This document shows, piece by piece, positions 24,436-32,541 of a DNA stretch of 33,743 bases. Origin of the DNA: CAYVMN01 sp964452575 (GTDB lineage Bacteria; Desulfobacterota; DSM-4660; Desulfatiglandales; Desulfatiglandaceae); contig CAYVMN010000017.1 of NCBI GenBank assembly GCA_964452575.1, positions 1-33,743 on the forward strand. The letters run 5' to 3'. Both the position numbers and the translations under genes were made by a program. Below the pieces are notes generated by a model. The model was not told where the DNA came from. It was given only the letters and a program-made list of their open reading frames with translations, and did not search any database. Position 1 is the first letter of the stretch. The number at the start of each line of letters is the position of its first letter.

Positions 24436-25707
24436 ATGATGCCAGAGATACAAACGACAAACCAGACTATATTGGTGGTCGGCGGGGGGATTAGCGGAAT
24501 CACGGCCGCGCTTGAAGCAGCCGAGGCGGGCTATGAAGTAGTGCTATTAGAAAAAAATCCCTATCTGGGCGGCCGGGTGGCCCAGTTGCACCAGTATTTC
24601 CCCAAGTTGTGCCCGCCGAGCTGCGGTTTGGAAATCAATTTCAAAAGGATGAGAGTTAATCCAAGAATACGATTTTTTACAATGGCTCAGGTCAGCAAAA
24701 TATCGGGACAGGAGGGAGATTATGGTGTGGAAATTAAGATCTCTCCCCGCTATGTAAATGAGAAATGCACCTGCTGTGGAAAGTGCGCTGAGGTGTGCGA
24801 GAGCGAGATCGATAATCCGTTCAACTACGGAATCGACAGAATTAAGGCGGCCTATCTACCCCACGAATTCGCGTTTCCGATGAGGTATGTCTTGGATCCC
24901 TCGGTCGTGGGGACAGAAGAGGGAAATAAGTGCCGGGATGCCTGCGAATACGGGGCCATAGACCTGGATATGCAGGAGACCAACTTTGAGATAAAGGTGG
25001 GGGCTATTATCTGGGCAGCAGGCTGGGAGCCCTATGACGCTGCAAAGGTAGAGTACTACGGCTTTGGCCAGTACAAAAATGTTATCACGAACGTGATGCT
25101 GGAACGCATGGCTGCATCAAATGGCCCTACCAAGGGAAAAGTGTTGAGGCCCTCCGATGGGAAGGAAGTAAAGAATGTGGCCTTTATCCAGTGTGCCGGG
25201 TCAAGGGATGAAAACCATCTTCCTTATTGCTCCGGTATATGCTGCCTCGCCTCAATGAAGCAGTCCACTTATATAAGAGGACAATATCCTGATTGTGATG
25301 TGACCATCTTCTTCATAGATATCAGGGCCCTCGACAGGCTTGAAGACTTCTACACAAAGGTGCAAGAGGACGAAAAGGTGTCCTTCATCAAGAGCAAGAT
25401 CGCCAATATTACGGAGGATGAAGAGACCGGGAATCTGATGCTTGAAGGGGAGAACACCTATACAGGCGAACAGATACGGATGACCTTTGATATGGTGGTC
25501 TTGGCAACGGGTATGGTTCCCAACAAGATCAACACAGAATCCTCGCCTGATGTCTCATATGATGAATATGGTTTTTTGACCTCTGAGCCTGGGAAGGCCG
25601 GGATTTATGGCGCGGGCTGTGTCAGGAGACCCTCTGATGTGGCTTCCTGTGTGCAGGATGGAACCGCATCTGCCCTGAGGGCAATTCAATCAGTCGCGAG
25701 GAGGTAG
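24436..25707 (+). CDS. qmoA: QmoA, HdrA-like flavoprotein of the quinone-interacting oxidoreductase complex
   Basis: HdrA-related FAD/Fe-S subunit of the Qmo complex, which passes electrons to APS reductase. 423 aa. The FAD dinucleotide motif GGGISG is at 16-21; CPPSC (59-63) is the HdrA-like Cys pair. A [4Fe-4S] motif C-x2-C-x2-C-x3-C at 111-121 (CTCCGKCAEVC) is followed by C-x3-C in NKCRDACEYGA. The FAD is completed by ATGMVPNK and IYGAGCVRRP at the C-terminus. GGAGG lies 5 nt before the first ATG; the second ATG is directly adjacent. qmoB starts after 4 nt. Confidence 0.95.
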   Translation: MMPEIQTTNQTILVVGGGISGITAALEAAEAGYEVVLLEKNPYLGGRVAQLHQYFPKLCPPSCGLEINFKRMRVNPRIRFFTMAQVSKISGQEGDYGVEIKISPRYVNEKCTCCGKCAEVCESEIDNPFNYGIDRIKAAYLPHEFAFPMRYVLDPSVVGTEEGNKCRDACEYGAIDLDMQETNFEIKVGAIIWAAGWEPYDAAKVEYYGFGQYKNVITNVMLERMAASNGPTKGKVLRPSDGKEVKNVAFIQCAGSRDENHLPYCSGICCLASMKQSTYIRGQYPDCDVTIFFIDIRALDRLEDFYTKVQEDEKVSFIKSKIANITEDEETGNLMLEGENTYTGEQIRMTFDMVVLATGMVPNKINTESSPDVSYDEYGFLTSEPGKAGIYGAGCVRRPSDVASCVQDGTASALRAIQSVARR

Positions 25708-25711
25708 CTCA

Positions 25712-27943
25712 ATGGATAAGAAGACAGGCGTTTATATATGCACCGGATGCGGCATCGGAGATGCACTGGACATTGAACAACTAAAAGAGAATGGCACAGA
25801 AGACTTCACCATCTCACAGTGTAAGGATCATCCCTTTCTCTGTGGGCCTGAGGGACTTGATCTTATTAAAAGGGATACAGAGGATGAGGGCATCAATACT
25901 ATTTTGATCGCTGCATGCTCCCCGAGGGTAAACTATGATGTCTTTAATTTTGGCGCGGATAAGATCGTTGAAAGGGTCAATTTGAGGGAGCAGGTGGCCT
26001 GGAGCCAGCCTCCAAAAGAAGAAGACACCCAGATGCTGGCCGAGGACAACCTGAGGTTAGGCTGCTCCAAGGCCAAAGACACCAAACTGCCTGAACCATT
26101 CAAGGCCGAAGAAGAATACTCAAAAGAAATCCTGGTCGTAGGAGGAGGTCTGGCCGGGATGACCACAGCCCTCGATGCCGCCAAGGCGGGGTATCAGTCT
26201 GTCTTAGTGGAAAAGGAAGAAAACCTAGGTGGTTTTCTGGGAAAAATGAAAAAGAACGTTACTTTGCCTTACAAGGAGCTAAGTGATACCGGTATCGAAG
26301 AGTTGATAAGATCGGTTCAAGAGGAGGCCAGAATCAAGGTATACACCTCCGCCACCGTAGGAAAGGTGCGGGGTGCCCCTGGGATATTTGCTGTGGAGAT
26401 AAAGTCCAACGGGAACGTGAGCACTGAGAAAGTGGGAGCGGTAGTCCAGGCCACGGGCTGGGTACCCTATGACGCCAATAAGCTGGGTCATCTTGGATAT
26501 GGGCAATTTAAGGACGTCATCACTAATGTTGAGATGGAAGAGATGGCTGCAGCAGGAAAGATCACTCGGCCCTCTGATGGGCAAGATGTCAAGAACGCCC
26601 TTTTTATTCAGTGCGCGGGTTCAAGAGATCCCGATCATTTGCCCTACTGCTCGTCGGTTTGCTGTCTTGCCTCTCTCAAACAGGCGACATACCTCAAGGA
26701 ACAAGATCCTGAGTCGGTCAGTTATATTGTTTACAAGGATATGCGGACTGTGGGACAGGCCGAAGATTTCTACCGAAAGGCCCAGAACGATGGGAATGTT
26801 TTCATTCGGGGGAGTGTCTCGGGCGTTGGTGAGTCAGGTGGAAGGCTCTTTGTGGAGGCGGATGATGAACTCTTGGGTGAGAAGATAAGGATCGAAGAAC
26901 TGGATCTCGTGGTGCTGGCCGTAGGAATGGTTCCTAGTAGCATGCCTGAGGTAATCCCGCGGATCAAGGCCCCAGAAGATGCAAAGGATGCCGATGAGGA
27001 TGGGATGATTGAGGTCCAGCCGGACTCAGGTTTCTTTGCCACCAGGGCCTTGAACCTGGATTATCGCCAGGGGCCTGAGCTTCCCACCCTCAAGTACGGA
27101 TTCCCGGACTCCCATTATATCTGCTTCCCTTATGAGACGAGGCGGACCGGTGTCTATGCAGCCGGATGCGTCAGGAGACCCATGGAGATAGCCAAGGTCA
27201 AAGATGATGCTGCAGGGGCAGCCATGAAGGCCATCCAATGTAACGAGGCGACCGCCATCGGAATGGCGGTTCACCCCAGGGCAGGGGATATGAGCTATCC
27301 GGAATTCAACATGCAAAGGTGCACCCAGTGCAAAAGGTGTACAGAAGAATGCCCGTTCGGTGCCATTAACGAAGACGAAAAGGCCAATCCACTCCCCAAT
27401 CCCACGCGATGCCGTCGGTGCAGCATATGCATGGGGGCATGTCCTGAAAGGATCATCTCATTTAAGAACTATTCTGTGGGCATGATCGGGAACATGCTCA
27501 AGGCGGTTCACGTCCCTGAAGAAGACGAGGAGAAACCGAGGGTGATTGCCCTTGTCTGTGAAAACGACGCATACCCCGCGTTGGATATGGCGGGTATCAA
27601 GCGGATGTCATGGAGCCCCTATGTCAGGTTTATACCGGTCAGGTGCCTGGGATCCATTAACCTGGTCTGGGTGGCGGATGCCCTCTCAAGGGGGATTGAC
27701 GGGCTACTCTTGATGGGGTGCCGTCATGGAGATGATTACCAGTGTCATTTTATTAAAGGAAGTGAATTGGCTAATACCAGACTGAGTAAGGTATCGGAAA
27801 CCCTGGACAGGCTGGCCCTGGAGTCTGATCGTGTGAAGTTCGCAGAGGTAGGGATCACGGATTATGAGAAGATTCCCAACATCATCAATGAATTCATGGA
27901 GAGGATAACGGAGATTGGCCCGAATCCGTATAAGGGCTGGTAG
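25712..27943 (+). CDS. qmoB: QmoB, HdrA-like flavoprotein with ferredoxin and MvhD-type domains
   Basis: Second HdrA-related subunit of Qmo, 743 aa. Layout: HdrA N-terminal Cys domain (VYICTGCG and later C37, C44), FAD domain with VVGGGLAGMTTALDA near 140, a second FAD segment with FIQCAGSRDPDHLPYCSSVC near 300, then two ferredoxin clusters near 530-575 (RCTQCKRCTEECP and RCRRCSICMGACP). At the C-terminus is an MvhD-like domain with RCLGSINLVWVADALSRG and GCRHGDDYQC, the kind that links Hdr proteins to hydrogenases or other electron donors. AGGAGGTAG precedes the ATG. The 78-nt gap to hdrC holds a two-unit heptamer repeat at 27969-27982. Confidence 0.95.
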   Translation: MDKKTGVYICTGCGIGDALDIEQLKENGTEDFTISQCKDHPFLCGPEGLDLIKRDTEDEGINTILIAACSPRVNYDVFNFGADKIVERVNLREQVAWSQPPKEEDTQMLAEDNLRLGCSKAKDTKLPEPFKAEEEYSKEILVVGGGLAGMTTALDAAKAGYQSVLVEKEENLGGFLGKMKKNVTLPYKELSDTGIEELIRSVQEEARIKVYTSATVGKVRGAPGIFAVEIKSNGNVSTEKVGAVVQATGWVPYDANKLGHLGYGQFKDVITNVEMEEMAAAGKITRPSDGQDVKNALFIQCAGSRDPDHLPYCSSVCCLASLKQATYLKEQDPESVSYIVYKDMRTVGQAEDFYRKAQNDGNVFIRGSVSGVGESGGRLFVEADDELLGEKIRIEELDLVVLAVGMVPSSMPEVIPRIKAPEDAKDADEDGMIEVQPDSGFFATRALNLDYRQGPELPTLKYGFPDSHYICFPYETRRTGVYAAGCVRRPMEIAKVKDDAAGAAMKAIQCNEATAIGMAVHPRAGDMSYPEFNMQRCTQCKRCTEECPFGAINEDEKANPLPNPTRCRRCSICMGACPERIISFKNYSVGMIGNMLKAVHVPEEDEEKPRVIALVCENDAYPALDMAGIKRMSWSPYVRFIPVRCLGSINLVWVADALSRGIDGLLLMGCRHGDDYQCHFIKGSELANTRLSKVSETLDRLALESDRVKFAEVGITDYEKIPNIINEFMERITEIGPNPYKGW

Positions 27944-28021
27944 ATGGGTTGGGGGTTATTTGGGCTGAGATTGATAATTGACACCTCACAATCATATACT
28001 CCGAGGAAATAGAGGTCGCAT

Positions 28022-28612
28022 ATGGGAAAAAATGGAAATTATGATCCGTCCTTTGCCAGGGAAGTTTTTGAGAATGTGGATTTTGGACGTGAAATAAAGA
28101 TGTGCATGCAGTGCGGGGTCTGTGCCGCCTCTTGTCCGCTGAGCCTCCAGATGGACCATCCTCCACGGCAGATCTTTACCCTGATCCGGGCTGGAAAGAG
28201 AGAGGAGGTATTGGGCAGTCAGGCCATCATGCTGTGCACCTCGTGCTATACCTGCAAGGTCAGGTGCCCGAGGAAGATCCCGGTTGTGGACGTCATGCAC
28301 GGCCTGGCGAATTATGCCCTGAAACAGGGCTTTGTCCCACGCAAAAACACGGCCAATTTCGGGGGCAAATTCTGGGACCAAGTGTATAAGATCGGTCGTA
28401 TTGACGAAAAAGATCTACCAAGACGCTATTTTTTTGATGGCGGAATTGTTGAGGGCATAAAAGGAACCTTGAGTTTCTCAGACATCGGAATAAAGATGTT
28501 TCTTCATAAAAGGATGAAATTGCTCCCAGAAAAGAAGATCAAAGGGATCAGGGACCTTCGAAAGATGCTGGACAAGGCTGAGGGGATACAAGAAGGAGGT
28601 GCCAGCGCATGA
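28022..28612 (+). CDS. hdrC: HdrC-type iron-sulfur protein in place of the QmoC N-terminal part
   Basis: HdrC-like electron carrier, 196 aa. Two [4Fe-4S] motifs: C28, C31, C34, C38 (CMQCGVCAASCP) and C72, C75, C78, C82 (CTSCYTCKVRCP). The remainder (about 90-196) is helical and basic with no membrane segment. In Gram-negative sulfate reducers the third Qmo subunit, QmoC, is an HdrC-like part fused to a heme-b membrane part; this protein stops before any such part. It overlaps hdrB by 4 nt (ATGA). GAGG precedes the ATG 28022. It probably connects QmoAB to HdrB; calling it a Qmo subunit is inference from position. Confidence 0.9.
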   Translation: MGKNGNYDPSFAREVFENVDFGREIKMCMQCGVCAASCPLSLQMDHPPRQIFTLIRAGKREEVLGSQAIMLCTSCYTCKVRCPRKIPVVDVMHGLANYALKQGFVPRKNTANFGGKFWDQVYKIGRIDEKDLPRRYFFDGGIVEGIKGTLSFSDIGIKMFLHKRMKLLPEKKIKGIRDLRKMLDKAEGIQEGGASA

Positions 28613-29499
28613 AGTACTTTCTCTACTGGGGCTGTAGTCTGGAGGGAACCGGGGCCAATTTTCTGATCTCCCTCAGGTCCGTTGCCAAGACCTTCGGCAT
28701 TGAATTTGAGGAGATAGAAGACTGGAACTGCTGCGGTGCAAGCGTTTCATATGTTGGCGCCAGGGATCTTGCCATCAAGGTACTGAATGCACGGAATCTG
28801 GCACTGGCGGAGTCCAAGGGGAGTTACGATATCGTCGCCCCGTGCAGTTCCTGCTACATCCAGATGCTCAAGGTCAACCATGAGATCCAGGAAGATGAAG
28901 GGCTCAGGACCCGTGTGAACGCATGCCTGGCTGAGGGCGGCCTCAATTATAAGGGTACCATTAGGGTCCGCCATATTATGGATGTATTGTACAACGACGT
29001 GGGCATCGAGAAGATAAAGTCAAAGGTGGTTAAGCCCCTAAACGGGCTGAAGGTCGCCGGCTATGTCGGATGCCAGTCAGTACGGCCTTACGGAGAGTAT
29101 GACAGTGTAGAAAGGCCAAAGGTGCAGGATCTGCTTTTAAAGGCCCTGGGCGCAGAGCCGGTCCCCTTTCCGAAAAAAATGCGATGCTGCGGTTCAGGGA
29201 TCTTCATGAGCGAAATGGAGCTCTGTGTAAGACTGGTGGGGGGGATCCTGGAGGACGCCACCAATCATGGGGCAGAGATGGTCTCTACGGTCTGCCCCAT
29301 GTGTGCCATGAACCTGGAGATTTACCAGGATAGGGTCAACAAGGCCCTCGGGAAAGAATTCGATGTGCCGGTGGTATATCTTACCCAGTTGATGGCCGCT
29401 GCATTCGGAATGGATCTGAAGAAGGAAGCGGCGCTGGACTATAACATTATCCCGCCGGAAGGCCTCTTGAAGGCGGCCATCGGCGCCGAACCTCCATAA
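28609..29499 (+). CDS. hdrB: HdrB-type protein with two CCG domains
   Basis: HdrB-like subunit, 296 aa, cytoplasmic. Two Cys-rich CCG motifs are complete: C9-x31-CCG (41-43)-x35-C79-x2-C82, and C155-x37-CCG (193-195)-x33-C229-x2-C232. In methanogen HdrB such motifs bind the noncubane [4Fe-4S] clusters that reduce heterodisulfide. Here it follows hdrC in the qmo unit, the gene order reported for Gram-positive sulfate reducers being qmoAB with hdrBC. Its substrate is unknown: a quinone pathway, a disulfide or another carrier. The ribosome-binding site GAAGGAGGTG lies inside hdrC. No transmembrane helix is visible. Confidence 0.9.
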   Translation: MKYFLYWGCSLEGTGANFLISLRSVAKTFGIEFEEIEDWNCCGASVSYVGARDLAIKVLNARNLALAESKGSYDIVAPCSSCYIQMLKVNHEIQEDEGLRTRVNACLAEGGLNYKGTIRVRHIMDVLYNDVGIEKIKSKVVKPLNGLKVAGYVGCQSVRPYGEYDSVERPKVQDLLLKALGAEPVPFPKKMRCCGSGIFMSEMELCVRLVGGILEDATNHGAEMVSTVCPMCAMNLEIYQDRVNKALGKEFDVPVVYLTQLMAAAFGMDLKKEAALDYNIIPPEGLLKAAIGAEPP

Positions 29500-29537
29500 G
29501 GCTTGGGGGTCTGGTTTTCTTTTTTCAGGGGGAGGCA

Positions 29538-29807
29538 ATGAGTGAGCAGGAGACACCGAAATGCCCACATTGCGGCATGAATATGAACAAATGGAGACCT
29601 CCGGCCAATTCCACCTGGTCCAGTCCTTTTCAATGGGTCTGTTTCAATGATGAGTGCCCCTATTTTGTCCGCGGCTGGGATCACATGATGAGGCAGCAAG
29701 ATATCAAAGCCTCTTACAGGCACCGTCTTGATCCCGAAACCGGGGCAAAAGGCCCTCTGCCTTGTTGGTCATACGATGCCCACAAGGACAAGATCATTGA
29801 CGATTGA
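29538..29807 (+). CDS. small zinc-ribbon protein downstream of hdrB
   Basis: 89 aa, function unknown. A Cys-x2-Cys at C9/C12 (CPHCGMNMNKW) and a Cys-x4-Cys at C35/C40 (CFNDECPYF) make a likely zinc ribbon; the C-terminal half is rich in charged and aromatic residues (RGWDHMMRQQ, GPLPCWSYDA). The ribosome-binding site GGGGGAGG is strong, and hdrB ends only 38 nt upstream, so it is probably part of the qmo transcript. In Desulfovibrio vulgaris a hypothetical gene follows qmoABC and was deleted together with it; whether this is the same family I cannot say. The stop codon lies in a two-unit heptamer repeat. Confidence 0.82.
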   Translation: MSEQETPKCPHCGMNMNKWRPPANSTWSSPFQWVCFNDECPYFVRGWDHMMRQQDIKASYRHRLDPETGAKGPLPCWSYDAHKDKIIDD

Positions 29808-29816
29808 CATCCCGAG

Positions 29817-29869
29817 CTTAGTCCCTCGATTCATAAATTCGATGACATATTTATTCACTCGAGACTAAG
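29817..29869. repeat. inverted repeat after the qmo unit
   Basis: CTTAGTCCCTCGA on the left and TCGAGACTAAG on the right are complementary over 11 bp with two bulged bases, separated by 29 nt. It lies directly after the zinc-ribbon gene. It has no T run, so it may act as a 3' stabiliser or protein site rather than a terminator. Confidence 0.45.
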
Positions 29870-29989
29870 TGCTGAGTGAGCAATTGCACAGGTCATAGTC
29901 AAAGGAAACCTTATGGTATTTGAGAATCGAAGCGCTTAGGTACGGTCGGTGTCAAGTACTTAACCATTTGATTACTAGACTGTTTTCGT

Positions 29990-30754
29990 ATGAGGAAGAT
30001 AGGAAGAAACGAGCGTTGCCCTTGCGGTAGCGGGAAGAAATTCAAGCTCTGTCACCTGGGCAGAGAGGATGAAATCATCCTGGAGGGGACAAGTGAGATA
30101 TCTGTGGAGATGAGCGCGCGGATAACCAGCCTCCCGTCCGTCCATTATGGTCGCTCCCAGGAAGTGATTGAGTCACTTGATATAAGGAACCTGACCGGAT
30201 CTTCCATGGGTGTCAGGTTTATCGATCTGAAGAGCTACAGAGATTTGAACATATACGGTAGCGTGCCTTCTGGCGTATGGGAAGACAGCACAGGTGGGGT
30301 AGTTGTCAACGTCTTGAAGACAGGCAAGAGCGACCCGGACAACGTCTATGTAGCCATTTCCCCCCGCATCGGAGACAGCATCCTGGTCCATCAGCTGGCC
30401 CATGTGCTTGATTATCTGGGGGGATCAAGACTGATGCCCGGCCTAGCCAGGCCGCTGGGATATGAACTTGGGATCCCAGTGGAGCATCTGGAGCATCCCA
30501 ACGAATTCGGATACTGGCTGACTTACCTTGCTGAAAGATTCGAGGTACAGCTGGATGCCGATGACACCATTATCTCCTACCTTTACGAGAACGGCATGCT
30601 TATAAGAGGTGAGGACATCGAAAGGCAGGATCAATCGATCCTGAAATCCGGGTCGGACCGTATCTTGAAGTTCCTGAGCGAGAGAAGTGTGGAAATCGAT
30701 TCCCTTATTTCTGAACTTCCCGGATATATCGGGTCAAGGGTGGAAAGGGATTGA
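29990..30754 (+). CDS. SEC-C zinc-motif protein with an HQLAH segment
   Basis: 254 aa, function not recognised. The N-terminal 22 residues are a SEC-C Zn motif, C-x-C-x8-C-H (C10, C12, C21, H22), as at the tail of SecA and in many unrelated proteins. The rest is unannotated; near residue 134 it reads LVHQLAHVLDYLGG, which resembles the zincin motif HExxH with Glu replaced by Gln (codon CAG). Downstream acidic residues around 165-172 (VEHLEHPNEF) could have been the third ligand. The remainder shows DADDTIISYLYENGMLI and a helical C-terminus. No ribosome-binding site is evident before ATG 29990. Convergent with the YkgJ pair. Confidence 0.8.
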   Translation: MRKIGRNERCPCGSGKKFKLCHLGREDEIILEGTSEISVEMSARITSLPSVHYGRSQEVIESLDIRNLTGSSMGVRFIDLKSYRDLNIYGSVPSGVWEDSTGGVVVNVLKTGKSDPDNVYVAISPRIGDSILVHQLAHVLDYLGGSRLMPGLARPLGYELGIPVEHLEHPNEFGYWLTYLAERFEVQLDADDTIISYLYENGMLIRGEDIERQDQSILKSGSDRILKFLSERSVEIDSLISELPGYIGSRVERD

Positions 30755-30779
30755 CGCTTGAGGACTGCCCGGCCTTTTC

Positions 30780-31562
30780 TCAGGGAGATGTCCTGGGTCT
30801 TCCTGACATGCCTTTGGGTTGAATGGTCTTTTCTCCGAAGAGACTGAATCTTAGCCAGTCTATGGCAAAGATCAAGAGGTGCATATCGTCTCGAGCCAGT
30901 TTTTCCTTCAGGCCCGGGTCCACATGGAAGAGATCAAAAAACCTGCTCTCGAAGAGAAATTTTCTAAACATGTCCAGATTATAGGAGGCCATGAAAAACA
31001 TCTGGATTTTTCGGGTTACTTCCTTGACCCCCAGGCTCCTTGAAGAACTGAAGAGCTTGAGCCATTGATCATTCATGGCGTTGTATTCCTTCACCCCTTC
31101 ATGTTCGAGCCATTGATCGAGGGTCCACGATCTATTTTCAGAAAAACCCCGGCAGTGTGATTCCTCAACGACAAAGAATTTCTCGGTAGCACTCCTTTTC
31201 CCTTCCGCCGTTGCCGAGGCCCTTCCAAGGGGATAGAGACGGCATGCGCCCGGTCGATCCTCATAAATGGCGCACCCCTGTTCTGTGAGAAAGGGACAGG
31301 TCTCTTTTTCACCCTTATTCATCTTGACCCTGACCGCGGGAAATGGACTGTGGGCATCTATGAAAGTATCGGTATAAAGTTCCAGGAAATCCTGGGAGGA
31401 ATGTCCCAGGCGATTCTTCATGCGGAGGATATCGTATGGTGTGAGGACGAGACGGAGCCTGGCGCAGCAGTCATTGAAACAGGCAATATCCTTGTGACAA
31501 TTGAACCGGAAGACCTTCCCCTGCAAGGGTTTCAATATTTCTTCTGTCTTGGAGGCTTTCAT
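30780..31562 (-). CDS. YkgJ-family cysteine-cluster protein (copy 1)
   Basis: YkgJ-type (CxxxCxxCC family) protein of 260 aa, thought to bind Zn or Fe-S; function unknown. The N-terminal cluster is C22-x5-C28-x3-C32-C33 (in FNCHKDIACFNDCCA), followed by VLTPYDILRMKNRLG, then CPFLTEQGCAIYEDRPGACRLYPLG (given here as CPFLTEQGC and DRPGACRLYPLG), the family's second Cys set. The C-terminal half has no named domain. It is a tandem paralogue of the next gene: the same length, order of motifs and C-terminal FAIDWLRFSLFGEK/FGIDWIKFGVFGQK match. ATG 31562 starts 21 nt after copy 2 ends. Confidence 0.85.
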   Translation of the reverse strand: MKASKTEEILKPLQGKVFRFNCHKDIACFNDCCARLRLVLTPYDILRMKNRLGHSSQDFLELYTDTFIDAHSPFPAVRVKMNKGEKETCPFLTEQGCAIYEDRPGACRLYPLGRASATAEGKRSATEKFFVVEESHCRGFSENRSWTLDQWLEHEGVKEYNAMNDQWLKLFSSSRSLGVKEVTRKIQMFFMASYNLDMFRKFLFESRFFDLFHVDPGLKEKLARDDMHLLIFAIDWLRFSLFGEKTIQPKGMSGRPRTSP

Positions 31563-31583
31563 GGTCAGGCCATACAGGTATCC

Positions 31584-32366
31584 CTAAATGCCCCAACCTG
31601 GCTTGTCGCTTTTAGGCAAGACAGTGTCTTTGACCTGGAAAAGTTTTTGACCAAAAACGCCAAATTTTATCCAGTCAATCCCAAACTTGAGAAGTTCAAC
31701 ATCGCTTCTCGTGATTTTCTCCACCCTTATCCTCTCCACATCAAATCGATCGAGAAATGTACTCTTAAGCACAAAATCCCTGAACCTATCCAGGTTGTAT
31801 AACGCCATAAAGGTCATCTGGCCTATCTTTGGATTATCAATATCCAATTCCTGCGCCCGGAGGGGTGAGGTGACGTGTGCCAGAAGGGTATTCATCTCGT
31901 CATAGACGGGGAGTCCCTGCTCCACCAGCCAATCTGATATGCGAGCCCTTTCACCCGCCTCAAGTCCCAAGCAGTGGGAGGAATCGGTTATCAGGCCAAA
32001 AGTCCCGTCATCATTCATATCCAGGGGATACATCCTGCATGCCCATGGACGATCGGCATATACTGAGCAGCCATCTTCACCCACAAAAGGGCATCTCTTG
32101 TCCGTCTCATTCATTTTCAGGACAACCATCGGAATAAGACGCTTCTGCCTTGGTATGAGAATCGTATATCCTTCGAGAAATTCATCTGATGAGATACCTA
32201 TTGCCCTTTTTAATCTAACTACATCGTAGGGTGTTAGAACAATGCTAATATCCTTGCAACAGTGGGTGAAGCAAGATACTTTTGGTGAACAGTCGAAATG
32301 AAAGACATGCTCTGCGTCCATCCGTGCCTTATTTTTGCTATTAGAAGGATGCTTCTGTCGGGTCAT
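31584..32366 (-). CDS. YkgJ-family cysteine-cluster protein (copy 2)
   Basis: Paralogue of the adjacent downstream gene. The start ATG 32366 (MTRQKHPSNS) has GAAAGGA 6 nt upstream and yields 260 aa; a longer frame to 32495 would overlap the ndk promoter. Cys residues C26, C32, C36, C37 (FDCSPKVSCFTHCC), then VLTPYDVVRLKRAIG, CPFVGEDGC and DRPWACRMYPLD follow the same order as in copy 1. Identity is clear but moderate, so the duplication is not recent. Likely one transcription unit with copy 1; function unknown. Confidence 0.85.
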   Translation of the reverse strand: MTRQKHPSNSKNKARMDAEHVFHFDCSPKVSCFTHCCKDISIVLTPYDVVRLKRAIGISSDEFLEGYTILIPRQKRLIPMVVLKMNETDKRCPFVGEDGCSVYADRPWACRMYPLDMNDDGTFGLITDSSHCLGLEAGERARISDWLVEQGLPVYDEMNTLLAHVTSPLRAQELDIDNPKIGQMTFMALYNLDRFRDFVLKSTFLDRFDVERIRVEKITRSDVELLKFGIDWIKFGVFGQKLFQVKDTVLPKSDKPGWGI

Positions 32367-32410
32367 ATTGGGTCCTTTCCAAGGATTATCCAGAAGGGAA
32401 TACAAATTGC

Positions 32411-32440
32411 TTGACTTGCCCGTGGGGCTCAACGTTATTA
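32411..32440 (+). promoter_or_regulatory. candidate promoter of ndk
   Basis: TTGACT is followed after 18 nt by TTATTA. The start would be near 32447, giving a leader of roughly 95 nt. The -10 is weak. Confidence 0.35.
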
Positions 32441-32541
32441 ATGGCAGAGAATGAAGCAGCACCTTGCCCGTGTGTGGCTGCTCTATAACAGCCAAAAAAG
32501 GCCAAGGTCAACCAAATTGTGTTAAGGGAGGGCGATGCCAT

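Noticed and set aside
32367..32495. N-terminal extension of YkgJ copy 2
   Set aside because: It overlaps the ndk upstream region, lacks a ribosome-binding site, and the shorter form matches the length of the paralogue.
32464..32541. N-terminal extension of ndk
   Set aside because: The Ndk fold begins at MKERTLGIIKPDG, and the upstream residues have no family similarity.
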